DNA of 28,592 nucleotides, taken from positions 1 through 28,592 of IMG/VR virus record IMGVR_UViG_3300036832_000102; one strand, written 5' to 3'. Positions 13,847-22,406 of this stretch are shown in pieces; the first letter of the stretch is position 1; each line of letters starts with the position of its first letter. The position numbers were made by a program, and so were the translations under genes. The notes under the pieces were generated by a model. That model searched no databases. It was given only the letters and a program-made list of their open reading frames with translations, and was not told the origin of the DNA. The DNA is from a virus.

Positions 13847-13865
13847 ATTCGTGTAGGAGCATGAC

Positions 13866-14567
13866 ATGCCTGTGCTAGTCAAAGACGTAGTGAACGCGGT
13901 AATCAACGAGTTGTCGCAAGTGCCAGGCATTGCGACGCAGACCTATTCATCGAACATCATTCGACAGTTCGTGCAGAACGCTTATCTGCTTGAGTCGGAT
14001 GAGATGTGGTGGCCGAACTACATGTATTACCAGACTGTAGGGCTCGACGGTGTGACAGGCATGCTCACCGCTGACTTACAGGGACCACTCAGCTTCATAG
14101 ATGAATACACAGACATAGCGGCAGTGTGGCCAGAAGGCAGCAATCGCAAGTTGCGTGAGATACCGCCCGGTGTCAATCCGTATACGCAGATGGCCAGCGG
14201 TAGAGTGTTCTACATCGCTCCCGATACGACGTATCCACACAGACCGTTTAAGGTGTATCCACCGAATAGCAGTGGCAATGTTGTCGTGTGGGCACGTCAA
14301 TCCAACACACTGCCGTTTGCTGATGGCGACAAGATATACCTTGACCAGTTGTTGCTCACGTATGACGCATGCTGGATGTATACGACAGACGACGGCACAG
14401 TGCCTGCACAGGTGAACAAGTACCAGATGCTGGCAGTGAAGCGTCGTAAGCAGTTGAAGGCTAACTTGGCACAGCATCCGCTAGAGCTTGATCCACGGTT
14501 CCCATCGTCCGACCTGTTGATCGATCAGTCGAACATACCTGAGACATTTACAGTGGAGCGCCTGTAG
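13866..14567 (+). CDS. Head-tail adaptor / tail tube A-like protein, 233 residues
   Basis: Likely forms the ring between portal and short tail. The N-terminus is helical (VKDVVNAVINELSQVPG), followed by SNIIRQFVQNAYLLESDEMWW, a pattern typical of adaptor proteins in which each subunit clamps the portal. The middle is beta-rich with aromatic residues (WPEGSNRKLREIPPGVNPYTQ), and a helical region at about 160-205 (LDQLLLTYDACWMYTTDD, then KYQMLAVKRRKQLKANL) follows. Length matches T7-type gp11 and related adaptors. Strong ribosome binding site AGGAG 6 bases before ATG after the hairpin at 13810-13846. The stop overlaps the next gene, which starts with GTG (TAGTG). Confidence 0.65.
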   Translation: MPVLVKDVVNAVINELSQVPGIATQTYSSNIIRQFVQNAYLLESDEMWWPNYMYYQTVGLDGVTGMLTADLQGPLSFIDEYTDIAAVWPEGSNRKLREIPPGVNPYTQMASGRVFYIAPDTTYPHRPFKVYPPNSSGNVVVWARQSNTLPFADGDKIYLDQLLLTYDACWMYTTDDGTVPAQVNKYQMLAVKRRKQLKANLAQHPLELDPRFPSSDLLIDQSNIPETFTVERL

Positions 14568-16276
14568 TGTATCTCGACAAACAGCGTGGGCTAGATGCAA
14601 AGCCCATGGGTGCAGTTCTGTCGATACAGACTAGCACTGTGCGAGCGTTCGATGGTGGGCTGAATGTGACAGACACCGATCTGAACATGTCACCGAAGTA
14701 CGCCAAGATACTCGACAACATCGAGCGTTCGGCTGATGGTTCGTTGGCTGTGCGTCCTGGCACTAAGTTCTTCAGCAGTCATCTGTGGGACACGACTGCG
14801 ATTGTGAACCACATCTACTTCAATGCGTATGTGATCGCAGTGCAGAACAGTGGTGCGTTCACTCGCATCGATGGCACTGGTGCTGGCACGAACATGTCAC
14901 GTGTTGCAGCACCTGCCAACACGAAGCCGTGGGACACTGGCAACGTCACGTATACATCGTTCACTGTATTCAACAGTGATCTGATCGCATGCAATGGCAA
15001 GGACAAGCCTATACTGGTGAAGGGCAGTCCTGCTGATCCCAACTACATGCTGGCACAGTATCTAGTCGATGAAGCGACGGGTACTAACGTCAACACACCA
15101 GTTGGCAAGTATGTGATTGCACATGGTCAGTACACAATCATCGCTGGTGTATCGACAGCACCGAGCACGATCTTCATTAGTGCACAGGGCACCAGTGGTA
15201 CGTATGTTGCTGATCCAGCACCGAACGATGCAGTGAACATCAACCTCGGTCCGCGTGTGTCACTCGGCAGTGCGACCATCACTGGCATGGTTGCGTATCG
15301 TGATAAGCTGTTGGTTACGTTCGAGCGTGGCGTGCTACCGATGAATCTTGGTGTATACACTGGTTCACCTGCTGTGCACACGCCAACTGATGACGGCTTC
15401 ATCGAAGAGTTTGGCTGTCTGTGTCACAGATCACTGGTGTCGGTTGGTGATGACACGTTCTTCAATGACAACGTGGGCATCAACTCGATCAACCGTGTCA
15501 ATGTGTTCAACACACTGCGTCCTGTGCGTGCGAGCCATCTGGTTGATCCGCTGACTACTGCTGCGATCCAGCCGCTGACTACTGCACAGGTGCAGCAGTA
15601 TATGTTCGCAGTCTATGACTTGCGGAACTTCAGATACATGTTGTTCGTGCCTGTGTTCGACAGCTTCGGCACACTGCAAGAGACTGTGTGCTTCAGCTAT
15701 ACGAACATACCAACGTTGCAGGTGCAAGCGTGGGCACGATTACGTGGTTGGAAGTGGCAGTCTGCTTGTCGCACTAGCTTGCAGAACATCATCTTCAGTC
15801 AGGGTGCAAAGCTCTACTCGTACTCGTTCGATGATCCAGGTGACACGTGCGATCTGTTCAATGATCCAGCGGTGAACAACGGCGCTGGCATCCCTGTTAC
15901 GTTCGATTGGGAGATGCCGTGGGCTGACATGAAGCATCGCATGAACACGAAGACAGTGCGCTATCTAGGTGTGGACACGAAGGGTACAGCGCAGTTCACC
16001 GTGCGTGCGTATGTAGACAACATCTACACATATAATGGTGTAGACAGTCCACTGCTCACGATGGAGTTCATCGGTGGAGACAGCGGTGGCTATGGTGGCA
16101 CGCCGTATGGCAACACACCGTATGGTGGTGGTAGGCGCACCAGTGAGGAGCGGTTGTATGCGTTCCCGATGAAGTTCAAGATCATGAAGCTGCGGTTCAG
16201 TGGCACAACGACTGAGCCGCTACGGTTCGTCAGTGTGTCGATTGGCTACAACGGTGGCAGTCTTAGGAGAAGCTGA
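14567..16276 (+). CDS. Tail tube B / gp10-like tail protein, 569 residues
   Basis: Probable large tail-tube or DNA-stabilisation protein closing the portal channel. The N-terminal motif FDGGLNVTDTDLNMSP (about 29-44) with SADGSLAVRPGT (about 57-68) is the characteristic opening of these beta-propeller-like tail proteins; the rest is strand-rich with repeated aromatic segments (MVAYRDKLLVTFERG, YMFAVYDLRNFRYMLF, ARLRGWKWQSACR). A Gly/Tyr-rich insertion lies near 505-525 (GGYGGTPYGNTPYGGG). GTG at 14567 is taken as start because it overlaps the previous TAG; an internal ATG at 14606 lacks a ribosome binding site. Follows the adaptor gene and precedes the fibres, as expected for a short tail. 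Confidence 0.7.
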   Translation: MYLDKQRGLDAKPMGAVLSIQTSTVRAFDGGLNVTDTDLNMSPKYAKILDNIERSADGSLAVRPGTKFFSSHLWDTTAIVNHIYFNAYVIAVQNSGAFTRIDGTGAGTNMSRVAAPANTKPWDTGNVTYTSFTVFNSDLIACNGKDKPILVKGSPADPNYMLAQYLVDEATGTNVNTPVGKYVIAHGQYTIIAGVSTAPSTIFISAQGTSGTYVADPAPNDAVNINLGPRVSLGSATITGMVAYRDKLLVTFERGVLPMNLGVYTGSPAVHTPTDDGFIEEFGCLCHRSLVSVGDDTFFNDNVGINSINRVNVFNTLRPVRASHLVDPLTTAAIQPLTTAQVQQYMFAVYDLRNFRYMLFVPVFDSFGTLQETVCFSYTNIPTLQVQAWARLRGWKWQSACRTSLQNIIFSQGAKLYSYSFDDPGDTCDLFNDPAVNNGAGIPVTFDWEMPWADMKHRMNTKTVRYLGVDTKGTAQFTVRAYVDNIYTYNGVDSPLLTMEFIGGDSGGYGGTPYGNTPYGGGRRTSEERLYAFPMKFKIMKLRFSGTTTEPLRFVSVSIGYNGGSLRRS

Positions 16277-18042
16277 TGACTGCATTCACTCCTATCCTAA
16301 AGCTGTCACTGCCTGACTTCGACCAGGAGCCGTGGGATCAGCTTGTCAATGATGACTTCAGCGTGCTGGATGCAGCGGTTGGTCGCTTCATCGGTGTAGC
16401 TAATGTAGTAGGTGTGTGGAAGAACGGCATCACGTATGCAGTTGGGCAGGCCGCAGTTGATGGTGCTGACAGCAGCATCTGGACAGCCGTTGTCACCAAT
16501 ACAGCACCTGCTGCACCAACGCCGTTTGCACAGGACAGGACGAACCGCCCAGGCAACTGGACACTGTTGCAGTCCACTGCACAGGACTTTGCCATACAGG
16601 CACAGACAGCAGCCACCAATGCTGCACAATCTGCGGCTAGTGCAGCGAATAGTGCTGCGGCTGTAGCTGGTGCACTGCCACTGACTGGCGGCACGATGTC
16701 TGGCTCGCTGATCTTGGCGCATGATCCAACTGCGACGAACGAAGCTGCAACCAAGAACTATGTGGACGCACATACGTCACCAGGTGGTGCAGTAATTGGT
16801 GATATTCCGCCAGCAGTGGCACCGAGCGGATCGCTGTGGTGGGATAGTGCACATGGACAGCTATACATTCAGTATGCTGATCCCAACACTACACAGTGGG
16901 TTGTAGCCAACAACTTCACAGGCGTTGCAGGTGTCTCGTCATTCAACACACGACAGGGTGACATCACACTGACGCTTGGTGACGTGATAGGTGTTGGTGG
17001 AGCACCGAGTGCGTCGCCATCGTTCAGCGGTAATCCGACTGCACCGACACCACCGCCTGGTGATGCAGACACGAGTATTGCGACGAGTGCATTCGTGCAG
17101 GCTGCTGTCGCACCTGCTTTGGGCAACAATGGCCGCAACCTGCTGCACAATGGCTTGTTTAATGTTGTGCAGCGCGGTAATGGAGCATGGACAACGAACG
17201 GCGCCTACACCGCCGACAGGTGGAGAATATCGTATGCTTTAGATACGGTATCCTTTGTGGCGGCGCAGTTTGGGATACCGTCGCTCGTTGGCGATGAAGC
17301 AATAACGCGCGGCATTTCTAATACGTTCACTGGCAACGCTGGTGCGGGAGCATACACAGCATTAGCGCAACCCATTGAGAGTGTGGCGAGGCTAGCGAAT
17401 AAAACAGTCACGCTCTCGTTTTATGCCGCAGCTAACAGTGGAACACCTAAACTCGGCGCATCTCTTGACCAGGGCTTTGGGACTGGCGGCTCACCATCGG
17501 CTACAGTTAACAATAATGGTCAGTCGGTGACGCTTTCGACATCCTGGCAGCGTTATTCGCTGACATTCACGCTGGCGAGTTTGAGCGGAAAAACGTTAGG
17601 CACGAATGGCGATGACTACACAATACTCTATTTCTGGTATTCGTCGGGCAGCTCGTTCGCAGCACGATCTGGCAATGTCGGCGTGCAATCCGGCCTCATC
17701 TACATTACTGGCGTCCAACTAGAGATCGGCTCTGTTGCAACACAACTAGAGAAGATCGAGTATGCTGACGATTTGAGGCATTGCCAACGCTTCTTTTACA
17801 TCGGGCAAATAGCATACTATGGCTATGGTGTTGCAGCAGTGGCTATTGCGCAGACATTTGCGTTACCGACTCAAATGCGCGCAGGTCCGACGGTAACAAT
17901 AACCAGCAATAACTCTGGCAACGTCACATCACCTGGAGGCTTTAGCTTATACGCAGGAGGCTTACTGTATTTTTCAGGGACGATCACTGCAACGGGATCG
18001 TTCACCTTGAATGTAAATTTCACCGCCAGCGCGGACCTATAA
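16276..18042 (+). CDS. Tail fibre 1, 588 residues
   Basis: Receptor-binding tail fibre. The N-terminal 110 residues (LSLPDFDQEPWDQLVND, DAAVGRFIG) probably attach to the tail. An Ala/Asn/Gln-rich helix follows (about 107-130), then standard fibre modules: LPLTGGTMSGSL (about 135-146) with NEAATKNYVD, VSSFNTRQGDITLTLGDV (about 219-236) and SGNPTAPTPP with TSAFVQAAV. From about 285 a jelly-roll-like C-terminal domain opens with NLLHNGLFNVVQRG and YTADRW and ends with GVQLEIGSVATQLEK and DLRHCQRFFY plus a terminal strand-rich piece; it is homologous to the same region of fibre 2. Base and codon use changes near 17200 and stays different to the gene end. Start overlaps the previous stop (TGATG) with AGGAG 6 bases upstream. 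Confidence 0.85.
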   Translation: MTAFTPILKLSLPDFDQEPWDQLVNDDFSVLDAAVGRFIGVANVVGVWKNGITYAVGQAAVDGADSSIWTAVVTNTAPAAPTPFAQDRTNRPGNWTLLQSTAQDFAIQAQTAATNAAQSAASAANSAAAVAGALPLTGGTMSGSLILAHDPTATNEAATKNYVDAHTSPGGAVIGDIPPAVAPSGSLWWDSAHGQLYIQYADPNTTQWVVANNFTGVAGVSSFNTRQGDITLTLGDVIGVGGAPSASPSFSGNPTAPTPPPGDADTSIATSAFVQAAVAPALGNNGRNLLHNGLFNVVQRGNGAWTTNGAYTADRWRISYALDTVSFVAAQFGIPSLVGDEAITRGISNTFTGNAGAGAYTALAQPIESVARLANKTVTLSFYAAANSGTPKLGASLDQGFGTGGSPSATVNNNGQSVTLSTSWQRYSLTFTLASLSGKTLGTNGDDYTILYFWYSSGSSFAARSGNVGVQSGLIYITGVQLEIGSVATQLEKIEYADDLRHCQRFFYIGQIAYYGYGVAAVAIAQTFALPTQMRAGPTVTITSNNSGNVTSPGGFSLYAGGLLYFSGTITATGSFTLNVNFTASADL

Positions 18043-18043
18043 C

Positions 18044-19234
18044 ATGCCACTCGATTTCCCTGCATCACCGAACACTGGTGACATCTACCCGTCGTCGGGC
18101 AGCACACGTTGGCAGTGGAATGGCACTGCATGGACTGCACTCGCTGGTGCAGGACCGACGTATGCACCGATCAACTCACCTGTGCTGACTGGTGATCCGC
18201 AGGCACCGACTGCAACGTATGGTGACAGTGATGCGTCGCTGGCTACGACTGCGTTCGTGCAGAGTGCGGTGGCACCACAGCGGAACAACACCGGGCGCAA
18301 CCTGGTGCATAACGCGCAGTTCAACGTGCAACAGCGTGGCAATCCAGGGTGGACAGTCGGCGGTAGCTACACGGCTGATCGTTGGATGATGAATTTCGGC
18401 ACGGGCGATGCGAATACCGTCGGCATCGCCACGTTGACCGATACAGCGCGATCTGACATCGGCGACGAATCTGCGGTCAATGGCCTAAGCTGTAATTTCA
18501 CCGGTTCGGCGAATGTCGCCGGTTTCGTCAATGTCCTGCAACGCATCGAAAACGTGCGACGGCTGGCGGGTAAAACCGCAACCCTGTCATTCTGGGCAAA
18601 TACCTCAGTCGCCGGATTGAAGCTCGGCGTCAATGCAACGCAGGTATTCGGCACTGGCGGCTCGCCTTCCGCTGCCGTGCAAATACTGGCAACCGGATTG
18701 TCCGTCACCCTCGGCACCACATGGGCGCGGTATTCGGTTAGTCTGCCGTTTCCGTCTGTAGCCGGTAAAACATTCGGGACAAACGGCGACCATCTGATTG
18801 CGCTGCAACTATGGTATTCGTCCGGTGCCAATTTTAACACTGTCGCTGGCAACATCGGCGTGCAGTCCGGTGTGATAAACCTTTGGGGCGTGCAACTCGA
18901 AATCGGCAGCGTCGCGACGCCACTCGAAAAGCTGGAAGCAGCCGACGATCTAAGGCACTGCCAACGCTTCGCATACAACGCACTCGGCTCGGTGTTCGCC
19001 TCCGGATACCATCCGACCGCCAGCGGATTGTCAGTGTTCGCGACCCGGTTTTTCCCGGCACAGATGCGGGCCGCGCCAACCGTCAGCGGACAGTCATTCA
19101 CCGGGAGTATCAACAACACCGCACCGGCGGCTTTTCACGTTGCTAACGATCACGTCGTGTGGTCCGCCGCCAATCTCGCGGCCGGATCGTTTCAGCTAAA
19201 CGTGGCTGGCGAATTTTACTCGGCGGACTTGTGA
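18044..19234 (+). CDS. Tail fibre 2, 396 residues, paralogue of fibre 1
   Basis: Second receptor-binding protein. The short N-terminus (MPLDFPASPNTGDIY, RWQWNGTAWTALAG) is a common small phage-fibre module, followed by LTGDPQAPTATYGD and ATTAFVQSAV. From about residue 82 it matches fibre 1: NLVHNAQFNVQQRG, YTADRW, a long beta-rich body with FGTGGSPSA, LWYSSGANF, then GVQLEIGSVATPLEK and DLRHCQRFAYN. The last about 90 residues differ from fibre 1. It lacks the long tail-attachment part of fibre 1, so it may ride on fibre 1 or another tail protein. It starts one base after the fibre 1 stop without a ribosome binding site. Codon use from about 18290 to the end is rich in CG-containing codons, unlike the operon and unlike fibre 1. 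Confidence 0.85.
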   Translation: MPLDFPASPNTGDIYPSSGSTRWQWNGTAWTALAGAGPTYAPINSPVLTGDPQAPTATYGDSDASLATTAFVQSAVAPQRNNTGRNLVHNAQFNVQQRGNPGWTVGGSYTADRWMMNFGTGDANTVGIATLTDTARSDIGDESAVNGLSCNFTGSANVAGFVNVLQRIENVRRLAGKTATLSFWANTSVAGLKLGVNATQVFGTGGSPSAAVQILATGLSVTLGTTWARYSVSLPFPSVAGKTFGTNGDHLIALQLWYSSGANFNTVAGNIGVQSGVINLWGVQLEIGSVATPLEKLEAADDLRHCQRFAYNALGSVFASGYHPTASGLSVFATRFFPAQMRAAPTVSGQSFTGSINNTAPAAFHVANDHVVWSAANLAAGSFQLNVAGEFYSADL

Positions 19235-19236
19235 AC

Positions 19237-19269
19237 ATGGCCAGCGAATACCAGCACATCACTACATGA
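19237..19269 (+). CDS. Ten-codon mini reading frame coupled to the next gene
   Basis: ATG two bases after the fibre 2 stop opens MASEYQHITT and stops at TGA 19267-19269, overlapping the ATG of the acetyltransferase-like gene as ATGA. The following gene has no visible ribosome binding site, so translation of this mini frame could supply ribosomes by coupling. It may instead be the remnant of a longer fibre-related gene lost during exchange of fibre ends. Not proven to be translated. Confidence 0.3.
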   Translation: MASEYQHITT

Positions 19270-19736
19270 TCGTCATTGAACCACTGACGTTCGAGACAGT
19301 GCCGTATGCTACACAGTTAGCCAAGGAGCTACATGAGCTTGGTGTGTATGGTCGCATAGGACCAGCGTTCGATTGGGACCACACGCTGAAGGTGATGATC
19401 CGTGTAATCAAGAACGATGACTACTGCTTCAAGCTGGCAAAGGTAGATGGACAGTATACAGGTGCAGTGGTCGGACACGTCGAGCCATTCTTCTTCTCGC
19501 CAAAGAACGGTGCGATTGAGGATGCATGGTTCGTGCGGCCCGGCTCACCTGAGCGAACGAAGGCAGCAGTGATGCTAATGCGCCAGTTCGTAGCGTGGGC
19601 ACTCGATGAGAAGCAAGCGACACAAGTGCAGTCAGGTGACATCGCTGACATAGACAGCTTCGCAGTCGATAACATCTATCGACATCTTGGCTTCAGGCGG
19701 TTCGGCTCAATCTACAAGTTTCAGAGGGATACGTGA
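19266..19736 (+). CDS. GNAT-like acetyltransferase-fold protein 1, 156 residues
   Basis: Fold resembles GNAT acetyltransferases: a beta strand with GAVVGHVEPFFF (about 65-76), ending IYRHLGFRRFGSIYKF (about 137-152), the usual C-terminal 'Y..LGF' element. The acetyl-CoA loop, normally Q/RxxGxG/A, would fall at about 91-98 and reads PGSPERTKAA, without the glycines, so catalytic activity is doubtful. No ribosome binding site; start by ATGA overlap with the mini frame. It lies between the fibres and the internal virion proteins, and its stop overlaps the next gene (TGATG). A virion-linked or host-modifying role is inference. Confidence 0.65.
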   Translation: MIVIEPLTFETVPYATQLAKELHELGVYGRIGPAFDWDHTLKVMIRVIKNDDYCFKLAKVDGQYTGAVVGHVEPFFFSPKNGAIEDAWFVRPGSPERTKAAVMLMRQFVAWALDEKQATQVQSGDIADIDSFAVDNIYRHLGFRRFGSIYKFQRDT

Positions 19737-20875
19737 TGTTTACTCCCGGTGGACAGATCGATCACCTGTCGTTCGCTGGTGTGCGAGGCGGGGGTAAAGG
19801 TGGTGGTGGTCAGCAACAGGCACCATCCAAGCCGCAGGTGTACACTGATCCTGTCAACGGTATGTCGTTCACTGACGATGTTGGTTATACGTATGGGCCA
19901 CAAGCTGATGGCACGATGGGCTATACACTTGGACCAACACAGACAGGCTCGGACAAGCTGAACGCTGAGATAGCTCAGCGTAAGGCACAAGAACAGGCTA
20001 CGAGTGATGCCGCTACAGCTACTGCTCAGCAGAAAGCAGACACTGCTGAGAGCACGTTCCAATCGACACGCACCAATGCATACAACGATGCGATGACATC
20101 TGCGTTGCAAGCGTTCCAGCGTGCTGGTGTCGATCCGAACGCATACAAGGATACGTATATCACGCCTGCATTGCAGCGTCAGTACAACTCGATACAGGAC
20201 TTGGACCCGAACCCGTATGCCAGCTTTGCGTCAACGCTCGGTGATACGATTGTCAATCAGGCAACTGGTGACAAGCGCACTGCTGCACTGAACCAACTGA
20301 ACTCGACGTTCAATCCTACGTACTCGTCCTCTGCACTGCCTGATGCAACGACTGGTGACTACGTGAACCAGATCGTGAATGAACAGTTCGATCCGTTGAG
20401 CCAGCAGCTTATCAATGCACAGAAGCGTGGCACACTCACGGATCAAGGCTACAGTGCTGCACTGGCTGCACTGAACCAGAAGAAGAGTGCAGCGACCAGC
20501 ACAGTGCAGAACCTCGGTGCAGGCATCCTGAGTGGTGATCGCTCAGCACTTGATGACTACATCAGTGGTGCACGGACCAACGTGAACAACATGACGCTGG
20601 GCTCCACGTTCGATCCAGATGCTTACAAGACAGGTGCAAGCAATCTAGTCAACACTGACTTGTCTAACTTCGGTGGTGCGCTGCGTAATGCAGTTGGTGG
20701 CTCCAAGTTCGCTGACATCACTGACCTGATTAGTGCAGGTGGTGCGGTGCAAGGCGCAAACAACCCGACAGCAGCTAACCCAACAGGCGGCACACCTGGC
20801 ACGTCACCTGCATTCACACCTGACGATCAGCTTGAACAGCAGAAGCGTGGGCTTGGTAACCAAGGTGCGTTCTGA
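19736..20875 (+). CDS. Internal virion / ejection protein A, 379 residues
   Basis: Probably packed in the head and ejected with the DNA. The start at 19736 makes the TGATG overlap, with GAGGG upstream; GTG at 19733 is possible but not needed. After a Gly-rich opening (RGGGKGGGGQQQ) there is a long Ala/Gln/Thr helical segment at about 70-110 (AEIAQRKAQEQATSDAAT), further helical segments (NAYNDAMTSALQAFQRAG) and a disordered Gly/Pro/Asn tail. No enzyme motif. Composition and place after the tail genes, before another Ala-rich protein with a hydrophobic N-terminus, match internal core proteins of short-tailed phages (T7 gp14-gp16, P22 gp7/gp20/gp16 as types). Confidence 0.6.
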   Translation: MFTPGGQIDHLSFAGVRGGGKGGGGQQQAPSKPQVYTDPVNGMSFTDDVGYTYGPQADGTMGYTLGPTQTGSDKLNAEIAQRKAQEQATSDAATATAQQKADTAESTFQSTRTNAYNDAMTSALQAFQRAGVDPNAYKDTYITPALQRQYNSIQDLDPNPYASFASTLGDTIVNQATGDKRTAALNQLNSTFNPTYSSSALPDATTGDYVNQIVNEQFDPLSQQLINAQKRGTLTDQGYSAALAALNQKKSAATSTVQNLGAGILSGDRSALDDYISGARTNVNNMTLGSTFDPDAYKTGASNLVNTDLSNFGGALRNAVGGSKFADITDLISAGGAVQGANNPTAANPTGGTPGTSPAFTPDDQLEQQKRGLGNQGAF

Positions 20876-21321
20876 TGATCTTGCTCGGATCACTGCAAGG
20901 CAAAGACTGTGATGAGTGTGATGCACTGATCCGTGACTACTATGCACGTAGCAATGCATCCGATGGCATGTCGAAGCTGGCAATCAACTGGCAACGCTAT
21001 GCAGCAATGGAACGTGCTGGTGCGTGCTTCCTATTCTTGGACCGTGATGAGCAACTGAACGGCTTCGCACTCTACATGCTCTACGATCACATGCACCATG
21101 AGGCACAGTGTATAGCGCAGTGCACCATGATCGGTGTGCAGCTAGAGGCACGTGGTAAAGGTGTAGGACGTGGACTGATTGAAGCTGCAATCTTGTTCTT
21201 CAAGCCAATGGGCGTTACGCACGTAGTACATCAGCACAGACTGATCTATGACACAGAGCCATTGTTCGAGAAGCTAGGCTTCAAGAAGATTGAAGTCTCC
21301 TACATGAAGGAGCTTGGCTGA
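20875..21321 (+). CDS. GNAT acetyltransferase-like protein 2, 148 residues
   Basis: A more canonical GNAT than its upstream relative. The acetyl-CoA pyrophosphate loop is intact: VQLEARGKGVGRGLIEAA at about 86-103 with the RGKGVG core, preceded by a beta strand containing AQCTMIGV. The end carries LFEKLGFKKIE (about 130-140), the typical closing element. The N-terminus (LLGSLQGKDCDECDALIRDYY) is helical with two close cysteines. Substrate unknown: candidates are host proteins, a virion protein or a small molecule. The start overlaps the stop of ejection protein A (TGATG), and its own stop overlaps the next ejection protein start, so it is embedded in the core-protein cluster. Confidence 0.75.
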   Translation: MILLGSLQGKDCDECDALIRDYYARSNASDGMSKLAINWQRYAAMERAGACFLFLDRDEQLNGFALYMLYDHMHHEAQCIAQCTMIGVQLEARGKGVGRGLIEAAILFFKPMGVTHVVHQHRLIYDTEPLFEKLGFKKIEVSYMKELG

Positions 21322-22406
21322 TGGCTTGGATTGCACCAACGATCGCTGCGGTCGCTGCACTTGGGAGTGCTGGCATCGGCGCGATGGGGCGCCAGCAGAA
21401 CACTGGTGCGAACGCTTACTCGCAAGCACAGCTTGACCTTGACTACAACAATATGCGTAACCAGCAGCTTGTGCAAGCGCTGGTCAATCAGCGTGCTGTT
21501 GCTGGTTCACAGGACTCGTTCGGCACCACTGTCAAGTATGATCCTGCCACCAACCAGTGGGTCACTACGCTAGGCGATCTGCCCAAAGCGTCTGACACTG
21601 CTTCGATGCAGGCAGGCATCACACGTAACACGACTGACTTGCAGAACCAAGAGCTAGTCAACCGTGAGGCAATGCGTCGTGCTGCACTTGCTGGTCCTGC
21701 TGCGGATGCATCGATACGTGACCTGTCTACGTTCAGGCCAAAGTCATACAGTGATCTTGTTGGTCTGCTGACACAGCAATCGACTGAGGCCAACAGGCAA
21801 GCGTATGATCCGTTGCGTGCTGACACACTACGTAGCGTTGCACGGACAGGTACAGCGGCTGGTCCAGTGCTGGCACAGCTTGGACTTGGTGAAGCACAGA
21901 ACTTACGCAACTCGCTACGTGACAATCTCATCAGTGCCATGACGAGCACGGATCAGATCAATCAATCAAAGCGTGCTGGGCTTGAGAACGCAGCGGCTAA
22001 TGCAGCTACACTGGCGACACCTAACCTTGGCACTACGTCACTGACACCGAGCACGAACAGCTCGACACTTGCACAGTTGGTGGCACAGCGTGCTGGTAAT
22101 GCAGCATACACTACAGCGGCTGGTGCGGCTGGACCGAACAACGCAGCGAACATAGCTGGTGCTGGCTTCAATGCTGCACGTAGCACAGTGCCTGATCCGA
22201 ACTTTGCACTGAACCAAGGAGTGTCTGGCCTCAAAGACCTGAGTACGTTCTTCGGTAAGGGTGGACAAGGTGGTGATCTAATCAACCAAGTTGGCTCATG
22301 GTTGAGTGGTAACAACACAGTCTCACAGGCTGATGTGAACTACAACAAGGCATACCAAGCTGGTCAGTTCGCAGCTAATCCTGGTCAAGAAGGACCGTGG
22401 CAGTAA
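21321..22406 (+). CDS. Internal virion / ejection protein B, 361 residues, hydrophobic N-terminus
   Basis: The first about 20 residues (WIAPTIAAVAALGSAGIGA) form a hydrophobic, Gly-containing helix that could span or enter the host inner membrane, as in gp14-type ejection proteins. The remainder is Ala/Asn/Gln-rich and helical (YSQAQLDLDYNNMRNQQ, about 33-49; QSTEANRQAYDPLRADTL) with a low-charge tail (GFNAARSTVPDPNFALNQG, then SWLSGNNTVSQADVNYN). No catalytic motif. Coupled on both sides (TGATG, then TAATG), with a good AAGGAG 8 bases upstream. A role in forming the DNA exit channel across the cell envelope is inferred from composition and neighbours. Confidence 0.65.
   Translation: MAWIAPTIAAVAALGSAGIGAMGRQQNTGANAYSQAQLDLDYNNMRNQQLVQALVNQRAVAGSQDSFGTTVKYDPATNQWVTTLGDLPKASDTASMQAGITRNTTDLQNQELVNREAMRRAALAGPAADASIRDLSTFRPKSYSDLVGLLTQQSTEANRQAYDPLRADTLRSVARTGTAAGPVLAQLGLGEAQNLRNSLRDNLISAMTSTDQINQSKRAGLENAAANAATLATPNLGTTSLTPSTNSSTLAQLVAQRAGNAAYTTAAGAAGPNNAANIAGAGFNAARSTVPDPNFALNQGVSGLKDLSTFFGKGGQGGDLINQVGSWLSGNNTVSQADVNYNKAYQAGQFAANPGQEGPWQ

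Noticed and set aside
18367-19119. 250-codon leftward frame opposite fibre 2
   Set aside because: Produced by the CG-rich composition of the fibre cassette; the forward frame is clearly a fibre homologous to fibre 1.
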